The notes: a model not told the origin generated them from the sequence alone. A DNA stretch of 64,000 nucleotides from Pimelobacter simplex (GCF_900114845.1 NZ_FOUK01000002.1:248001-312000), one strand, 5' to 3'; counted from the first letter of the stretch, positions 42,469 to 51,710 are shown. Numbers and translations are program-made.

Positions 42469-43672
42469 TCGCCGCGTGGGCGGCGACGAGCGCGCTCACG
42501 CACAGCCCGGCGAGCAGCAGGTTCCGCACGACGAGCAGGGCGACCATCACGCCGCTCCAGGCGTCGTGGCCGAGCAGGTGGCGGTAGCCGACCGGGTAGA
42601 TCAGGTGGGTCAGCGCCGAGGTCACCAGCAGGACGACGGTCCACCGCAGCAGCCGGCGGCGGTCGGCACCCTCGACCAGGGCGAGGCCGGCGCAGGCGGG
42701 CGGCAGCACCCACAGGAGGTACTGGGGGCTGAGCACCTTGCCGCCGGCGATGAACGCCAGCACCGCGGCGAGGGTCAACCAGACCACGGCGGTCAGTCCG
42801 GTGCGCGGGTCGGGCAGCCGCACCCACGCGTGGAGCCACAGCGCGACGAGGACCACGAGCAGCAGGGCGGTCGCGACCGTGGTCGCGGTGAGCAGCGCGT
42901 CGACCCCGGGTCCGCGGATCTCCCAGGCCTTCGACGGCGCGTAGAACACGTCGTACTCGCCCGGGGAGAGGGCCCAGCGCACCATCGCGGGCGTCGCCGC
43001 CAGCGACTCGATCTGCAGGCCGCGGCGGCCCTGGTACGAGAGCGGTGAGACGACCCGGTCCCAGCCGCCGACGGCGATGCTGAGCAGCACCAGGGCGAGC
43101 CCGGCGACGGCTCCGGCGAGGACGACCCGGACCCGGCTCGCGGCGGGCGCGGCCAGACCGGGCAGCGCCAGTGCCGGGCTGTACTTCACGCCGGTCGCCA
43201 GGACGGCGAGGACGGCCGCCCGGCGCGGGGCGTCGACGAGCGCGAGCAGGGCCAGCGCGACCAGGACGCCGGGCAGCAGGTCGAAGCGCGCGTACGACAG
43301 CGCCCCGAGCGCCGGCGTCGCGACCAGCCACGCCCAGACCGCCGCACGCGCACCCGTGGCCCGCGCCCGGCCGAGCAGCACGTGCAGGAACCACGCGTCG
43401 AGCAGGAGGGCGAGCAGGAAGACGACGGCCGGGTAGATCCCGCTGAGGCCGACGAGGTCGAGCAGGCCGTAGGGAAGCGCGAGGACCAGGAAGGCGGGCA
43501 CGGGGTACTCGCGCAGGGTCTCCCCCACGCCGTTGGCGGCGAGGCCGTCGAGGTTGGCGGCGTAGTACTTCAGGTCGAACGCCGAGCCCGTCTCGACGCT
43601 CACGAAGAGGATCAGCACGACCAGCCGGCTCAGTCCCCAGAGCGCCCACACCCGGGCGCGGTCCGGCGCCAT
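42413..43672 (-). CDS. GT87-type polyprenyl-phosphate-dependent glycosyltransferase
   Basis: A 419-residue membrane protein with about ten helices. It matches the GT87/DUF2029 alpha-mannosyltransferase type: early loop with SAFDLKYYAANLDGL, later YARFDLLPGVLVALALLAL, VKYSPALALPGL and GGKVLSPQYLLWVLPPACAGLAL. Such enzymes add mannose to lipomannan/lipoarabinomannan-like glycolipids outside the membrane. By position it corresponds to Rv2181. ATG at 43672 overlaps the ROK stop by one base. Confidence 0.85.
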   Translation of the reverse strand: MAPDRARVWALWGLSRLVVLILFVSVETGSAFDLKYYAANLDGLAANGVGETLREYPVPAFLVLALPYGLLDLVGLSGIYPAVVFLLALLLDAWFLHVLLGRARATGARAAVWAWLVATPALGALSYARFDLLPGVLVALALLALVDAPRRAAVLAVLATGVKYSPALALPGLAAPAASRVRVVLAGAVAGLALVLLSIAVGGWDRVVSPLSYQGRRGLQIESLAATPAMVRWALSPGEYDVFYAPSKAWEIRGPGVDALLTATTVATALLLVVLVALWLHAWVRLPDPRTGLTAVVWLTLAAVLAFIAGGKVLSPQYLLWVLPPACAGLALVEGADRRRLLRWTVVLLVTSALTHLIYPVGYRHLLGHDAWSGVMVALLVVRNLLLAGLCVSALVAAHAAIRRVPRRPRGRAASPASG

Positions 43673-44580
43673 CAGTCCCGGCCGTCCCGGGCCAGCAGCG
43701 CGGCACCGACGGCGCCCGCCTCGGGTCCGAGCGCGGCGGGCAGCAGCGGCGGCACCGCACGGAACGCCGTCCCCTGCAGCGACTCGGCGAGCGCCCGGCG
43801 GGCCGGGGCGAGCAGCAGGTCGCCGACCGCGGAGACGCCTCCCCCGACGACGACCACCTCGGGGTCGAACGCCGAGACCAGCCCCGCCGCGCCGACGCCG
43901 AGCCAGGTCCCGATCGAGCCGAACGCGTGGAGCGCCACGTCGTCGCCGGCCCGGGCCAGCGCGGTCACCTCGGGACCGTCCAGGTGCCGGCCGAGCGCGA
44001 CCCGGGTGACCCGTTCGAGGGCGCGGCCGCTGCAGTACTGCTCCCAGCAGCCCCGCAGCCCGCACTCGCAGGCGAGCCCGCCGGGCACCACCTGCATGTG
44101 GCCGAACTCCCCCGCCAGCCCGTGTGCGCCGCGCACGACGCGCCCGCCGAGGACGACCGCGCCACCGATGCCGGTGCCGATGGTGATGAGCAGCGCCGAG
44201 CCCACCCCGCGCGCGGCGCCCGCGACGAGCTCGGCATGGGCCGCGCAGTTGGCGTCGTTGTCGAGGACGACGGGCAGGCCGGTGCGCTCCGCGATCGCCT
44301 TCCGCACCGGGGCGTCGCGCCACGGCAGGTGGGCACCGAACAGGAAGCGCTCGCCGGCGGCGTCGACCAGCCCGGCCGCCGAGATGCCCAGGCCGGCGGG
44401 GGTCTCGGTGCCGGAGACGTCGTGGGCGGCGGCGACGATCGCGTCCTCGACCGCGGTGATCGGGGCGGTCCGGCCGGGCATGGGGCGGGTCGCCGTCGCG
44501 GTGACGGCACCGGTCGCGTCGATCCGGACGGCGAGCACCTTGGTGCCGCCGACGTCGACGCCGACATGGCCCGCGCCCAT
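43672..44580 (-). CDS. ROK family sugar kinase (second copy)
   Basis: A 302-residue ROK protein, likely a glucokinase. Phosphate loop GVDVGGTKVLAVRID, substrate region LDNDANCAAHAELVAGAARG, adenosine motif ITIGTGIGGAVVLGG, EFGHMQVVPGG and the zinc motif CECGLRGCWEQYCSG are all present. ATG at 44580 is preferred; GTG at 44586 overlaps the upstream ROK stop and is also possible. It lies directly after a paralogous ROK gene, both on the minus strand. Confidence 0.92.
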   Translation of the reverse strand: MGAGHVGVDVGGTKVLAVRIDATGAVTATATRPMPGRTAPITAVEDAIVAAAHDVSGTETPAGLGISAAGLVDAAGERFLFGAHLPWRDAPVRKAIAERTGLPVVLDNDANCAAHAELVAGAARGVGSALLITIGTGIGGAVVLGGRVVRGAHGLAGEFGHMQVVPGGLACECGLRGCWEQYCSGRALERVTRVALGRHLDGPEVTALARAGDDVALHAFGSIGTWLGVGAAGLVSAFDPEVVVVGGGVSAVGDLLLAPARRALAESLQGTAFRAVPPLLPAALGPEAGAVGAALLARDGRD

Positions 44581-44582
44581 GC

Positions 44583-45512
44583 TCACCCCCGGGCGAGGTC
44601 CGCGGCGCCGATCATGCCGGCGCGGTTGCCGAGGACGGCGGGCACGATCGCGGCGCGGGGACGGAAGCCCCGGCCGGTCAGCTCGCGGTCGAACGCCTCC
44701 CGCACCGGGGCGAGCAGCAGGTCGCCGGCCGCGGCGACCCCGCCGCCGACCACGACGACCTCGGGGTCGAGGACGGCGACGAGCGAGGCGATGCCGTGCC
44801 CGAGCCAGCCGCCCAGCTCGGCGAGGAGGCTGACGGCACCGGCGTCGCCGGCCACGGCCGCGGCGGTGACCATCGGCCCGGTGATCCGCGCCGGGTCGCC
44901 GCCCGCGGCCGCGAGGACCGCTGGCGAGGGCGCGGCCTGGGCGGCCCGGACGAGCGCGCTGCCGCTGGCGTAGGACTCGAGGCAGCCGCGGTTGCCGCAG
45001 CCGCAGGGCAGTCCGTCGGGGACGACGCACAGGTGGCCGATCTCGGCGGCGACGCCGTAGGCCCCGCGCAGCAGCAGGCCGCCGGTGACCACGCCGCCAC
45101 CGACGCCGGTGCCGACGGTCACCATCAGCTGGTGCTCCGCGTCGCGGCCCGCACCGTGGCGGAACTCGCCCCAGGCAGCGGCGTTGGCGTCGTTCTCGAC
45201 CACCACCGGCAGCCCGGTGCGGCCGCCCAGGTCGGCGCCGAGCGGCTCGTTGCGCCACGCGATGTTGGGCGCGAACAGCACCGTGGAGCGGTCGGCCGCC
45301 ACGTAGCCGGCCGCGCCCACGCCGACCGCGCGGACCGGGTGCCCCGCGGCCAGGTCGGAGACGAGCTCGGCGACCGTCGTCGCGATGGCCGCGGCGTCGG
45401 CGGCCGGGGACTCCACCCGGCCCTCCGCGACCACGGTGCCGTCGGCGTCCACCACGGCACCGGCGATCTTGGTGCCGCCGATGTCGATCCCGCAGGTCAG
45501 GTCGCTGGTCAC
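44583..45512 (-). CDS. ROK family sugar kinase (first copy)
   Basis: A 309-residue ROK protein. CGIDIGGTKIAGAVVDADG, VVENDANAAAWGEFRHG, TVGTGVGGGVVTGG, EIGHLCVVPDGLPCGCGNRGCLESYASG (zinc motif) and DPEVVVVGGGVAAAG are all intact, as in glucokinases. GTG at 45512 overlaps the upstream gene's stop. It is similar to the next ROK gene throughout, so the two probably arose by duplication. Confidence 0.92.
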   Translation of the reverse strand: MTSDLTCGIDIGGTKIAGAVVDADGTVVAEGRVESPAADAAAIATTVAELVSDLAAGHPVRAVGVGAAGYVAADRSTVLFAPNIAWRNEPLGADLGGRTGLPVVVENDANAAAWGEFRHGAGRDAEHQLMVTVGTGVGGGVVTGGLLLRGAYGVAAEIGHLCVVPDGLPCGCGNRGCLESYASGSALVRAAQAAPSPAVLAAAGGDPARITGPMVTAAAVAGDAGAVSLLAELGGWLGHGIASLVAVLDPEVVVVGGGVAAAGDLLLAPVREAFDRELTGRGFRPRAAIVPAVLGNRAGMIGAADLARG

Positions 45513-45904
45513 GGTGCCGGGTCCGGCCCGTCGTCGTCGAGGTCGATGTGCTGCACCTCGGGCCCGCGCGGGGCACCGGAGCCGCTCTCGGGCGGCTGGG
45601 GCAGCGTCTCGAGCAGTCCGGCGGCGGCCTGCAGCAGCGACGAGGCGGCGACCGCGAGGTGTGCCTTGACCTCGGGCGAGGTCTGCCGCACCGCGTGGAC
45701 CACCCGGCAGACCGGGCAGTAGCGGCACTCGGCCGCGTCGGTGGCGAGGTGCTCGTTGACGTCGTGGGCCATCGCCGCGGCCTGGCCGGCCAGGTGGCCG
45801 AAGCCGCCGGCGGCGTCGCCGGTGTGCTGCTTGGCGAGGTCGGCGAAGGCGCCGAAGAGCTTCATCGCCTCCTCGCCGACGCTGCCGATGTCGTCATCGG
45901 GCAT
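45509..45904 (-). CDS. Small actinobacterial protein, DUF5304-like
   Basis: A 131-residue soluble protein: EEAMKLFGAFADLAKQH, then ECRYCPVCRVVHAVRQTSPEVKAHLAVAASSLLQAAAGLLETL, ending in an acidic tail. The CRYCPVCR motif might bind a metal. DUF5304 is a tentative family name. It lies between the ROK genes and the ArsA-like gene, with overlaps on both sides, so it is in the operon. Confidence 0.72.
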   Translation of the reverse strand: MPDDDIGSVGEEAMKLFGAFADLAKQHTGDAAGGFGHLAGQAAAMAHDVNEHLATDAAECRYCPVCRVVHAVRQTSPEVKAHLAVAASSLLQAAAGLLETLPQPPESGSGAPRGPEVQHIDLDDDGPDPAP

Positions 45905-47111
45905 GGTGCTGGCCTCCCATCGCCGCCGGGTCGGGCTCCGCGAACCGTACCCGCAGCTCGCCCTCGACCACGCTGGCGCCCGCCACCCGCAGCCGGGCCA
46001 GGCCGGGCGGGAGGGTCATCAGGCGGCGGTAGGAGCCGACGGTCATCACCAGCTCGTCGCCGTTGCGCGCGAGGTCGACCTCGGCCCGGGTGACGAACGG
46101 CAGCGCCAGGTGGGCCACCGCGCCGGTCTCGCCGCGGGTGACCCGGAACGGCCCGTCACCGGCCGGGACGGCGAGCGGGTCGGCGCCGTCGTACAGGCTG
46201 GTGGCGAGGGCGGCCAGTGCGTCGACGCCCACCGGCTCGGCAGCCTGGTAGCGGGAGGTCCAGACCGGCAGCCCGCCGAACGACTGCGCCACCTCGCGCA
46301 GCACTCCCGCCTGGGCGGCCACCCAGCCGGCCCGCCACGGGTCGCCGTCGCCGTCGGGGAAGACCCGGTTGGCCACCACGCCGTCGACGCGGTAGCCGAA
46401 CAGGCACAGGCTCGTGTAGGCGCGGCGCGCCTCGGCGAGCACCACCTGCTCGGGCGTCAGCACCAGCCGGACGCTGGCCTCGGGGCCCGACAGCAGCGCG
46501 TGGACGTCGTCCAGCTCGCCGTGCAGGCGGGTGATCGCGTCGAAGACCGCGTCGCCGGGCATCGGGACGCCGGCCGCGCGGTTGAGCACCGGGCGCAGCG
46601 CCTTGACCAGCCGGCGCTGGATCGGCAGCAGCCGCTCGAGGTACCACCCGAGCGCCTCGGGGAGCGCCAGCAGGCGCAGCGTCTCGGCGGTCGGCGCGCA
46701 GTCGACCACGACGACGTCCCAGCGCCCGGACCGGGCGTGCTGGCGCAGCTCGAGGAGCGCGAGCACCTCCTCGGCACCGGGGATGACGGTCATCTCCTCG
46801 GCCGCGACCGGGTCCATGCCGACCGCGTCGAGAACCGAGAGGAGGTAGCGCTGGATGTCGGCCCAGGACTGCTCGAAGCGCAGCTGGGCGTCGACCTGCT
46901 GGAGGAACAGCCCGGGCGCGACCTCGGTCGGCTCGGCACCGCCGTTGGTCGAGCCTGTCGAGACCGCGCCGTAGGCGTCGGCGAGCGAGTGCGCGGCGTC
47001 GGTGGAGATCACCAGCGTGCGCAGGCCGCGCGCCGCCGCGAGTGCCGCCGTCCCGGCCGCGACCGTGGACTTGCCGACGCCACCCTTGCCGGTGAAGAGA
47101 ACGATCCGCAC
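45894..47111 (-). CDS. ArsA-like/MinD-superfamily P-loop ATPase
   Basis: A 405-residue ATPase. The N-terminus VRIVLFTGKGGVGKSTVAAGTAALAAARG has the deviant Walker A KGGVGKS, then VISTDAAHSLADAYG (switch I) and DVVVVDCAPTAETLRLLALPEALGWY. The C-terminal part resembles ArsA-type small-protein domains. In mycobacteria the homologue (Rv2184c) is of unknown role. GTG at 47111, just before the SRPBCC gene end, supports an operon with it. Confidence 0.87.
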   Translation of the reverse strand: MRIVLFTGKGGVGKSTVAAGTAALAAARGLRTLVISTDAAHSLADAYGAVSTGSTNGGAEPTEVAPGLFLQQVDAQLRFEQSWADIQRYLLSVLDAVGMDPVAAEEMTVIPGAEEVLALLELRQHARSGRWDVVVVDCAPTAETLRLLALPEALGWYLERLLPIQRRLVKALRPVLNRAAGVPMPGDAVFDAITRLHGELDDVHALLSGPEASVRLVLTPEQVVLAEARRAYTSLCLFGYRVDGVVANRVFPDGDGDPWRAGWVAAQAGVLREVAQSFGGLPVWTSRYQAAEPVGVDALAALATSLYDGADPLAVPAGDGPFRVTRGETGAVAHLALPFVTRAEVDLARNGDELVMTVGSYRRLMTLPPGLARLRVAGASVVEGELRVRFAEPDPAAMGGQHHAR

Positions 47112-47122
47112 GCCGGCAGACC

Positions 47123-47581
47123 TCAGGCGCCGGACTCGACGCGCTTCTTCAGGCCCTTGAGCGCCGTGTCGATGAGGATCTTCTCGCCCTTGCGCTTGAG
47201 CATGCCGATGAGCGGGATCGACACGTCGAGGGCGAGCCGGTAGGTCACCTCGGTCGCGCCGGAGCCGGTGTCGCGCAGCACGTAGGCGCCGTCGAGCGCC
47301 CGCAGCATCTTGCCCTCGGCGAGGGTCCAGGTGACCTGGCGGTCGCCGTCCCAGACGTAGGCGAGGGTGTACTCGTCCTTGATCGGCGAGACGTCGAGAG
47401 CGAAGAACACCTCGCGGGCCCGGCCGGCCTGGGCCGGGTCGCCGTCGTCGTACGACGAGCGGACATCGGCGACCGTGACGCCCTTGGCCCACTGGGGATA
47501 GGCCGCGAAGTCGGCGATGACGGCCATCACCTCGGCGGGCGGTGCGTCGACGACGATCGACGAGGACGTCTGTTCGGCCAT
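47123..47581 (-). CDS. SRPBCC family protein (Rv2185c-like)
   Basis: A 152-residue helix-grip protein: SSIVVDAPPAEVMAVIADFAAYPQWAKGVTVADV at the start and LRALDGAYVLRDTGSGATEVTYRLALDVSIPLIGMLKRKGEK towards the end, typical of the polyketide cyclase/START-like family. It may bind a lipid or isoprenoid. ATG at 47581 is 6 bases after TAGCCT (47588-47593), so it is leaderless. It begins the minus-strand operon leading to the ArsA-like ATPase and ROK genes. Confidence 0.9.
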   Translation of the reverse strand: MAEQTSSSIVVDAPPAEVMAVIADFAAYPQWAKGVTVADVRSSYDDGDPAQAGRAREVFFALDVSPIKDEYTLAYVWDGDRQVTWTLAEGKMLRALDGAYVLRDTGSGATEVTYRLALDVSIPLIGMLKRKGEKILIDTALKGLKKRVESGA

Positions 47582-47700
47582 GCGGGAAGGCTACCGGAGG
47601 CGGGCCCGGAGGCGCCGCGGGAGTAGGCTGCTGGCGCTTGTTACCGGCGCGTCAACCCAGCTGACGCCGCAGCTCAGCAGCCAGCAGATCAGGAGACACG

Positions 47701-49491
47701 GTGCGCGAGTACTCCACCCCGCAGACCATCGAGATCCCCACCACCGGGAACCTCACCGACGACGTGGTCCGCAACGCGGCCGAGGCGCCGGAGGTCGTGC
47801 AGTTCAGCCGGGCCACGGCCGACGGCGGCTGGGCGGACGTCACCTGCGCCGCCTTCCTCGACGAGGTCACGGCGGTCGCCAAGGGCCTCATCGCCTCGGG
47901 GATCGAGCGCGGCGACCGGGTCGCGGTCATCTCGCGGACCCGCTACGAGTGGACCCTCCTCGACTACGCCATCTGGTTCGCGGGCGCGGCCACCGTCCCG
48001 ATCTACGAGTCCTCCTCCGAGGAGCAGATCCAGTGGATCCTGTCCGACTCCGGCGCCCGCGCCGTGGTCTGCGAGGACGCCACGCACCTGGCCCGGGTCG
48101 ACGCGCTGCGCGCCGGGCTCACCGACCTCGAGCACGTCTGGACGATCGACGACGGCGCCGTCGCCGCCCTCACCACCGCAGGCGCCGGCGTCGCGGACGC
48201 CGACCTCGAGGAGCGTCGTACCTCGGTGGGGCCGGCGGACCTCGCCACCCTGATCTACACGTCGGGCACGACCGGGCGGCCCAAGGGCTGCATGCTCACC
48301 CACGACAACTTCCAGACCGAGCTCTGCGTCGCGGTCGCCGAGCTCGAGCGCCTCTTCGACACCGAGGGCGCCTCGACGCTGCTCTTCCTGCCGCTGGCGC
48401 ACGTCTTCGCCCGCATCATCCAGGTGGGCTGCGTGAAGTCGCGCACCCGCCTGGGCCACAGCGCCGACATCAAGAACCTGCTCCCCCAGCTGGCCACCTT
48501 CCGGCCGACCTTCATCCTCGCGGTCCCCCGGGTCTTCGAGAAGGTCTTCAACACTGCCTCCCAGAAGGCGACCGCCGACGGCAAGGGCAAGATCTTCGAC
48601 CGCGCCGCCGAGACCGCCATCGCCTACTCCCGCGCCCTCGACGGCGGCCGGATGCCGCTGCGGGTCCGCACCCAGCACGCCCTCTTCGGCCGCCTCGTCT
48701 ACGGCAAGCTCCGCACCGCTCTCGGCGGCAACTGCGAGTTCGCCGTCTCCGGCGGCGCCCCGCTCGGCGAGCGCCTCGGCCACTTCTACCGCGGCATCGG
48801 CGTCACCGTCCTCGAGGGCTACGGCCTCACCGAGACCACCGCGGCGCTGACGGTCAACCTCCCCGACGCCCAGAAGGTCGGCACGGTCGGGCGCCCGCTG
48901 CCCGGGACCGCCGTCCGGATCGCCGACGACGGCGAGCTCCTCTTCCGCGGCGGCCAGGTGTTCACCGGCTACTGGAACAACCCCGCCGCCACCGCCGAGG
49001 CGCTCGACGAGGGTGGCTGGTTCCACACCGGCGACGTCGGCGAGGTCGACGACGAGGGCTTCGTCCGGATCACCGGGCGCAAGAAGGAGATCCTGGTGAC
49101 CGCCGGCGGCAAGAACGTCGCCCCCGCCGTCCTCGAGGACCGGGTCCGCGCCTCCGCCCTGGTCAGCCAGTGCCTCGTCGTCGGCGACGGCCAGCCCTTC
49201 ATCGGCGCCCTCGTCACCATCGACGAGGAGGCCTTCCCCGCCTGGGCCGAGCACCACGGCAAGACCGGCAAGATCGCCGACCTGGTCGACGACGACGACC
49301 TCCGCGCCGAGATCCAGGCCGCCGTCGACGAGGCCAACAAGGCCGTCTCGAAGGCCGAGTCGATCCGCAAGTTCACGATCCTCCCGGCCGACTGGACCGA
49401 GGAGGCCGGCCAGGTCACCCCGAGCCTGAAGCTCAAGCGCAACGTGGTCATGCGGGAGTGCCGCGACGAGATCGCCGCCCTCTACTCCTGA
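47701..49491 (+). CDS. fadD15: Long-chain fatty acid-CoA ligase (FadD15-like)
   Basis: A 596-residue adenylate-forming enzyme that activates long-chain fatty acids to acyl-CoA. The P-loop motif LIYTSGTTGRPKGCMLTH, GYGLTETTAAL, GWFHTGDVGEVDDEGFVRITGRKKEI and GGKNVAPAVLED are canonical, plus KFTILPADWTEE near the C-terminus. GTG at 47701 has AGGAG 6 bases upstream. A TAGGCT box (47624-47629) implies a 65-base leader. A strong hairpin follows the stop. Confidence 0.95.
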   Translation: MREYSTPQTIEIPTTGNLTDDVVRNAAEAPEVVQFSRATADGGWADVTCAAFLDEVTAVAKGLIASGIERGDRVAVISRTRYEWTLLDYAIWFAGAATVPIYESSSEEQIQWILSDSGARAVVCEDATHLARVDALRAGLTDLEHVWTIDDGAVAALTTAGAGVADADLEERRTSVGPADLATLIYTSGTTGRPKGCMLTHDNFQTELCVAVAELERLFDTEGASTLLFLPLAHVFARIIQVGCVKSRTRLGHSADIKNLLPQLATFRPTFILAVPRVFEKVFNTASQKATADGKGKIFDRAAETAIAYSRALDGGRMPLRVRTQHALFGRLVYGKLRTALGGNCEFAVSGGAPLGERLGHFYRGIGVTVLEGYGLTETTAALTVNLPDAQKVGTVGRPLPGTAVRIADDGELLFRGGQVFTGYWNNPAATAEALDEGGWFHTGDVGEVDDEGFVRITGRKKEILVTAGGKNVAPAVLEDRVRASALVSQCLVVGDGQPFIGALVTIDEEAFPAWAEHHGKTGKIADLVDDDDLRAEIQAAVDEANKAVSKAESIRKFTILPADWTEEAGQVTPSLKLKRNVVMRECRDEIAALYS

Positions 49492-49502
49492 CCTGCGGGC
49501 AC

Positions 49503-49565
49503 CGTCGTACCGGACAAAATGGTCGTGGCAGGCCCCGATTCGCGACCATTTCGTCCGGTACGACG
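49503..49565 (+). terminator. Long hairpin after the acyl-CoA ligase gene
   Basis: Two 23-base arms (49503-49525 and 49543-49565) pair with one mismatch around a 17-base loop, starting 12 bases after the stop codon. No U-tract follows. The long arms, centred on CGTACCGGAC, could also be a repetitive extragenic palindrome. It would end fadD15 transcription and insulate the Tad locus. Confidence 0.65.
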
Positions 49566-49657
49566 CTGACGTAGTCCGGTCGGGCCACTCCGCAGGCGCG
49601 ATCGGTCATCGATTCTGGGGATTGTGCGATTTTCGCCACTCCCGCTCCCGGACGCGC

Positions 49658-49663
49658 TAGCCT
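49658..49663 (+). promoter_or_regulatory. Putative -10 box of the Tad operon
   Basis: TAGCCT lies 115 bases before the cpaB-like start, the only TANNNT box with clear spacing in the gap. It would give a leader of about 110 bases. The 287-base gap 49492-49778 otherwise holds the hairpin at 49503-49565 and no gene. Confidence 0.4.
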
Positions 49664-49778
49664 CGGCCTGCTGCAGCCGGGGAGGGGTGCAGCGGACTGG
49701 CTTTGCTTCAGTGAAGTCGCTGACCGCGCGTGTCCGGGAGGGGCGAGCGGCAGCCATGGGGAGCGGGAGGGCTCTGAA

Positions 49779-50513
49779 GTGGATCGTCGTAGGTTGTTGC
49801 TCGTCGTCGCGGCAGTGATCGCGGCCCTCGGAGTCGGGCTCGTCTTCGTCTTCGCCCGAGGCGCCGAGACGCGCGCCGCCGAGAAGTACCGGACCACCAG
49901 CGTCGTCACCGTCGCCGCCGGCAAGACCGTCCTGCCGGGCGAGAGCATCAAGTCCGCCCTCGACACCGGCAAGCTCGCCGAGACGCAGGTCCCCGAGGGC
50001 CAGGTCCTCGAGAACGCGCTGCGCCAGAGCGACCTCGGCAACATCGACGACAAGGTCGCGCTGACCACCCTCTACGCCGGGGAGCAGCTGCTCTCCACGA
50101 AGTTCGGCGGCGTGGGCGACCCGGTCGAGGTGGCCTCGCTGCCGCTGCCGACGGGTCTCATCGCCAAGCCGGAGTCGTTCGACCTGCCGGTCGGCTCGTT
50201 CATCGAGCCCGGCTCGCAGCTCGCGGTGTTCCTCACCGTCAACCCGGGGACGCCGACCTGTCTGCTCATCGACCGGGTCACCGTGCTCTCCAAGGGCGCC
50301 CAGACGACGACCACCGTCGCGGCCGAGGACGGCAGCGGCGCGGCCGAGGGGGGCGCTCCGGCGCTGCACCTCGCGGTCACCCAGCAGCAGTTCGAGTGGC
50401 TGCAGGACGGCCGGGAGCGCGGCAAGCTCTCGGTGGCCCTCCTCAACAAGGAGAGCCAGGTCCAGGTCGACAAGGGCAACAACGTCTGCACCACCATCCG
50501 CAACGCTCAGTGA
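49779..50513 (+). CDS. cpaB: Flp pilus assembly protein CpaB/RcpC
   Basis: A 244-residue protein with an N-terminal signal anchor (LLLVVAAVIAALGVGLVFVFA) and an SAF-like domain (VVTVAAGKTVLPGESIKSALDTGKLAETQVPEG, then TLYAGEQLLSTKFG), as in CpaB/RcpC, which supports the Tad pilus machinery on the outer face of the membrane. GTG at 49779 is the first start of the Tad operon. TadZ follows after 7 bases. Confidence 0.87.
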   Translation: MDRRRLLLVVAAVIAALGVGLVFVFARGAETRAAEKYRTTSVVTVAAGKTVLPGESIKSALDTGKLAETQVPEGQVLENALRQSDLGNIDDKVALTTLYAGEQLLSTKFGGVGDPVEVASLPLPTGLIAKPESFDLPVGSFIEPGSQLAVFLTVNPGTPTCLLIDRVTVLSKGAQTTTTVAAEDGSGAAEGGAPALHLAVTQQQFEWLQDGRERGKLSVALLNKESQVQVDKGNNVCTTIRNAQ

Positions 50514-50520
50514 GGACGTC

Positions 50521-51708
50521 ATGCCGGTTCTAGTCGAACAGGATCCGTCGCTCGTCGAGAGCCTGCTGGGGGCGATGCCCACCGGCTCCCACGCGGTCGC
50601 CACGACCGAGCGGGGCATGGCGTGGCTCGACCAGCACTCGGACGAGTACGTCGTCGCCCTCGGCCCCTCCGTCGACCTCACGTCGGCGCTGGCCACGGCC
50701 GAGGAGCTCCGCATCAAGCGGCCGACCGTCAGCGTCGTCCTGGTCCGCGACCAGTTCGACACCGACGTGCTGACCAAGGCCATGCACGCCGGCGTGCGCG
50801 ACGTGGTCGTCGCCGGCGGCGACGAGAAGGCGCTCACCAGCGCCGTCGAGCGCGCCCACCAGCTCTTCCAGGCCCTCCGCGGGCCCGGCGGCGCGCGCCA
50901 GCTCGGCCGGGTGATCACCGTCTTCTCCCCCAAGGGCGGCGTCGGCAAGACCACCTCGTCGGTCAACCTGGCGCTCGCGCTGACCGACCGCGGGGCGCGC
51001 AAGGTCTGCCTCGTCGACCTCGACCTCGCGTTCGGCGACGTCGCGATCACGATGCAGCTCTTCCCGACCCACTCCATCGAGCAGGCCGTCGGGTCCGAGG
51101 ACTCCATCGACCTCTCGATGCTCGAGGGGCTGCTCACCCGGCACGAGGACTCGCTCACCGTGCTCGCCGCGCCGGCCCACCCCGACGTGCGCGAGCGCGT
51201 GACGCCGCTGCTGATCTCCCGGATCCTGCGGGCGCTGCGCGACGGCTTCGACTACATCGTGGTCGACACCTCGCCCTCCTTCGACGACGCGACGCTCACG
51301 GCGCTCGACGAGACCGACGAGTGCGTCATCGTCGCCACGCTCGACGTCCCGACCCTGAAGAACGTCAAGGTCGCGCTCGAGACCATGGACATGCTGTCCA
51401 TCGCCCGCGGGCACCGCCACCTCCTCCTCAACCGGGCGGACGAGCTGGTGGGCATCAGCGTCGAGAAGGTCGAGAGCATCCTCAACATGCCGGTGACGGC
51501 CCAGGTGGCCACCGCCGTCGACATCGCCGCCGCCACCAACGCCGGCACCCCGATCGTGTCCCACAAGCCGGGGCACCCGGCGAGCCAGGCGTACGCCCAC
51601 CTCGCCGCCTCGGTGACGGGCGAGCCGGTCGCCGTACCGGCCCCCACCCCGGTGGCCCAGGCCGAGCAGCCCCGCTCGCGCGGCCTGTTCCGCCGCGGAA
51701 GGAGCTGA
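50521..51708 (+). CDS. tadZ: Tad pilus localisation ATPase TadZ/CpaE
   Basis: A 395-residue protein: an atypical receiver-like N-terminal domain (PTVSVVLVRDQFDTDVLTKAMHAGVRDVVVAGGDEKAL) and a MinD/ParA-type ATPase domain. Deviant Walker A SPKGGVGKTTSSVNLALAL has Lys138 and Lys143; DYIVVDTSPSFDDATLTALDETDE is the switch II region. TadZ/CpaE positions the pilus machinery at the cell pole. The proline/alanine tail ends in a basic segment. Part of the Tad operon; tadA starts 2 bases later. Confidence 0.93.
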   Translation: MPVLVEQDPSLVESLLGAMPTGSHAVATTERGMAWLDQHSDEYVVALGPSVDLTSALATAEELRIKRPTVSVVLVRDQFDTDVLTKAMHAGVRDVVVAGGDEKALTSAVERAHQLFQALRGPGGARQLGRVITVFSPKGGVGKTTSSVNLALALTDRGARKVCLVDLDLAFGDVAITMQLFPTHSIEQAVGSEDSIDLSMLEGLLTRHEDSLTVLAAPAHPDVRERVTPLLISRILRALRDGFDYIVVDTSPSFDDATLTALDETDECVIVATLDVPTLKNVKVALETMDMLSIARGHRHLLLNRADELVGISVEKVESILNMPVTAQVATAVDIAAATNAGTPIVSHKPGHPASQAYAHLAASVTGEPVAVPAPTPVAQAEQPRSRGLFRRGRS

Positions 51709-51710
51709 GC

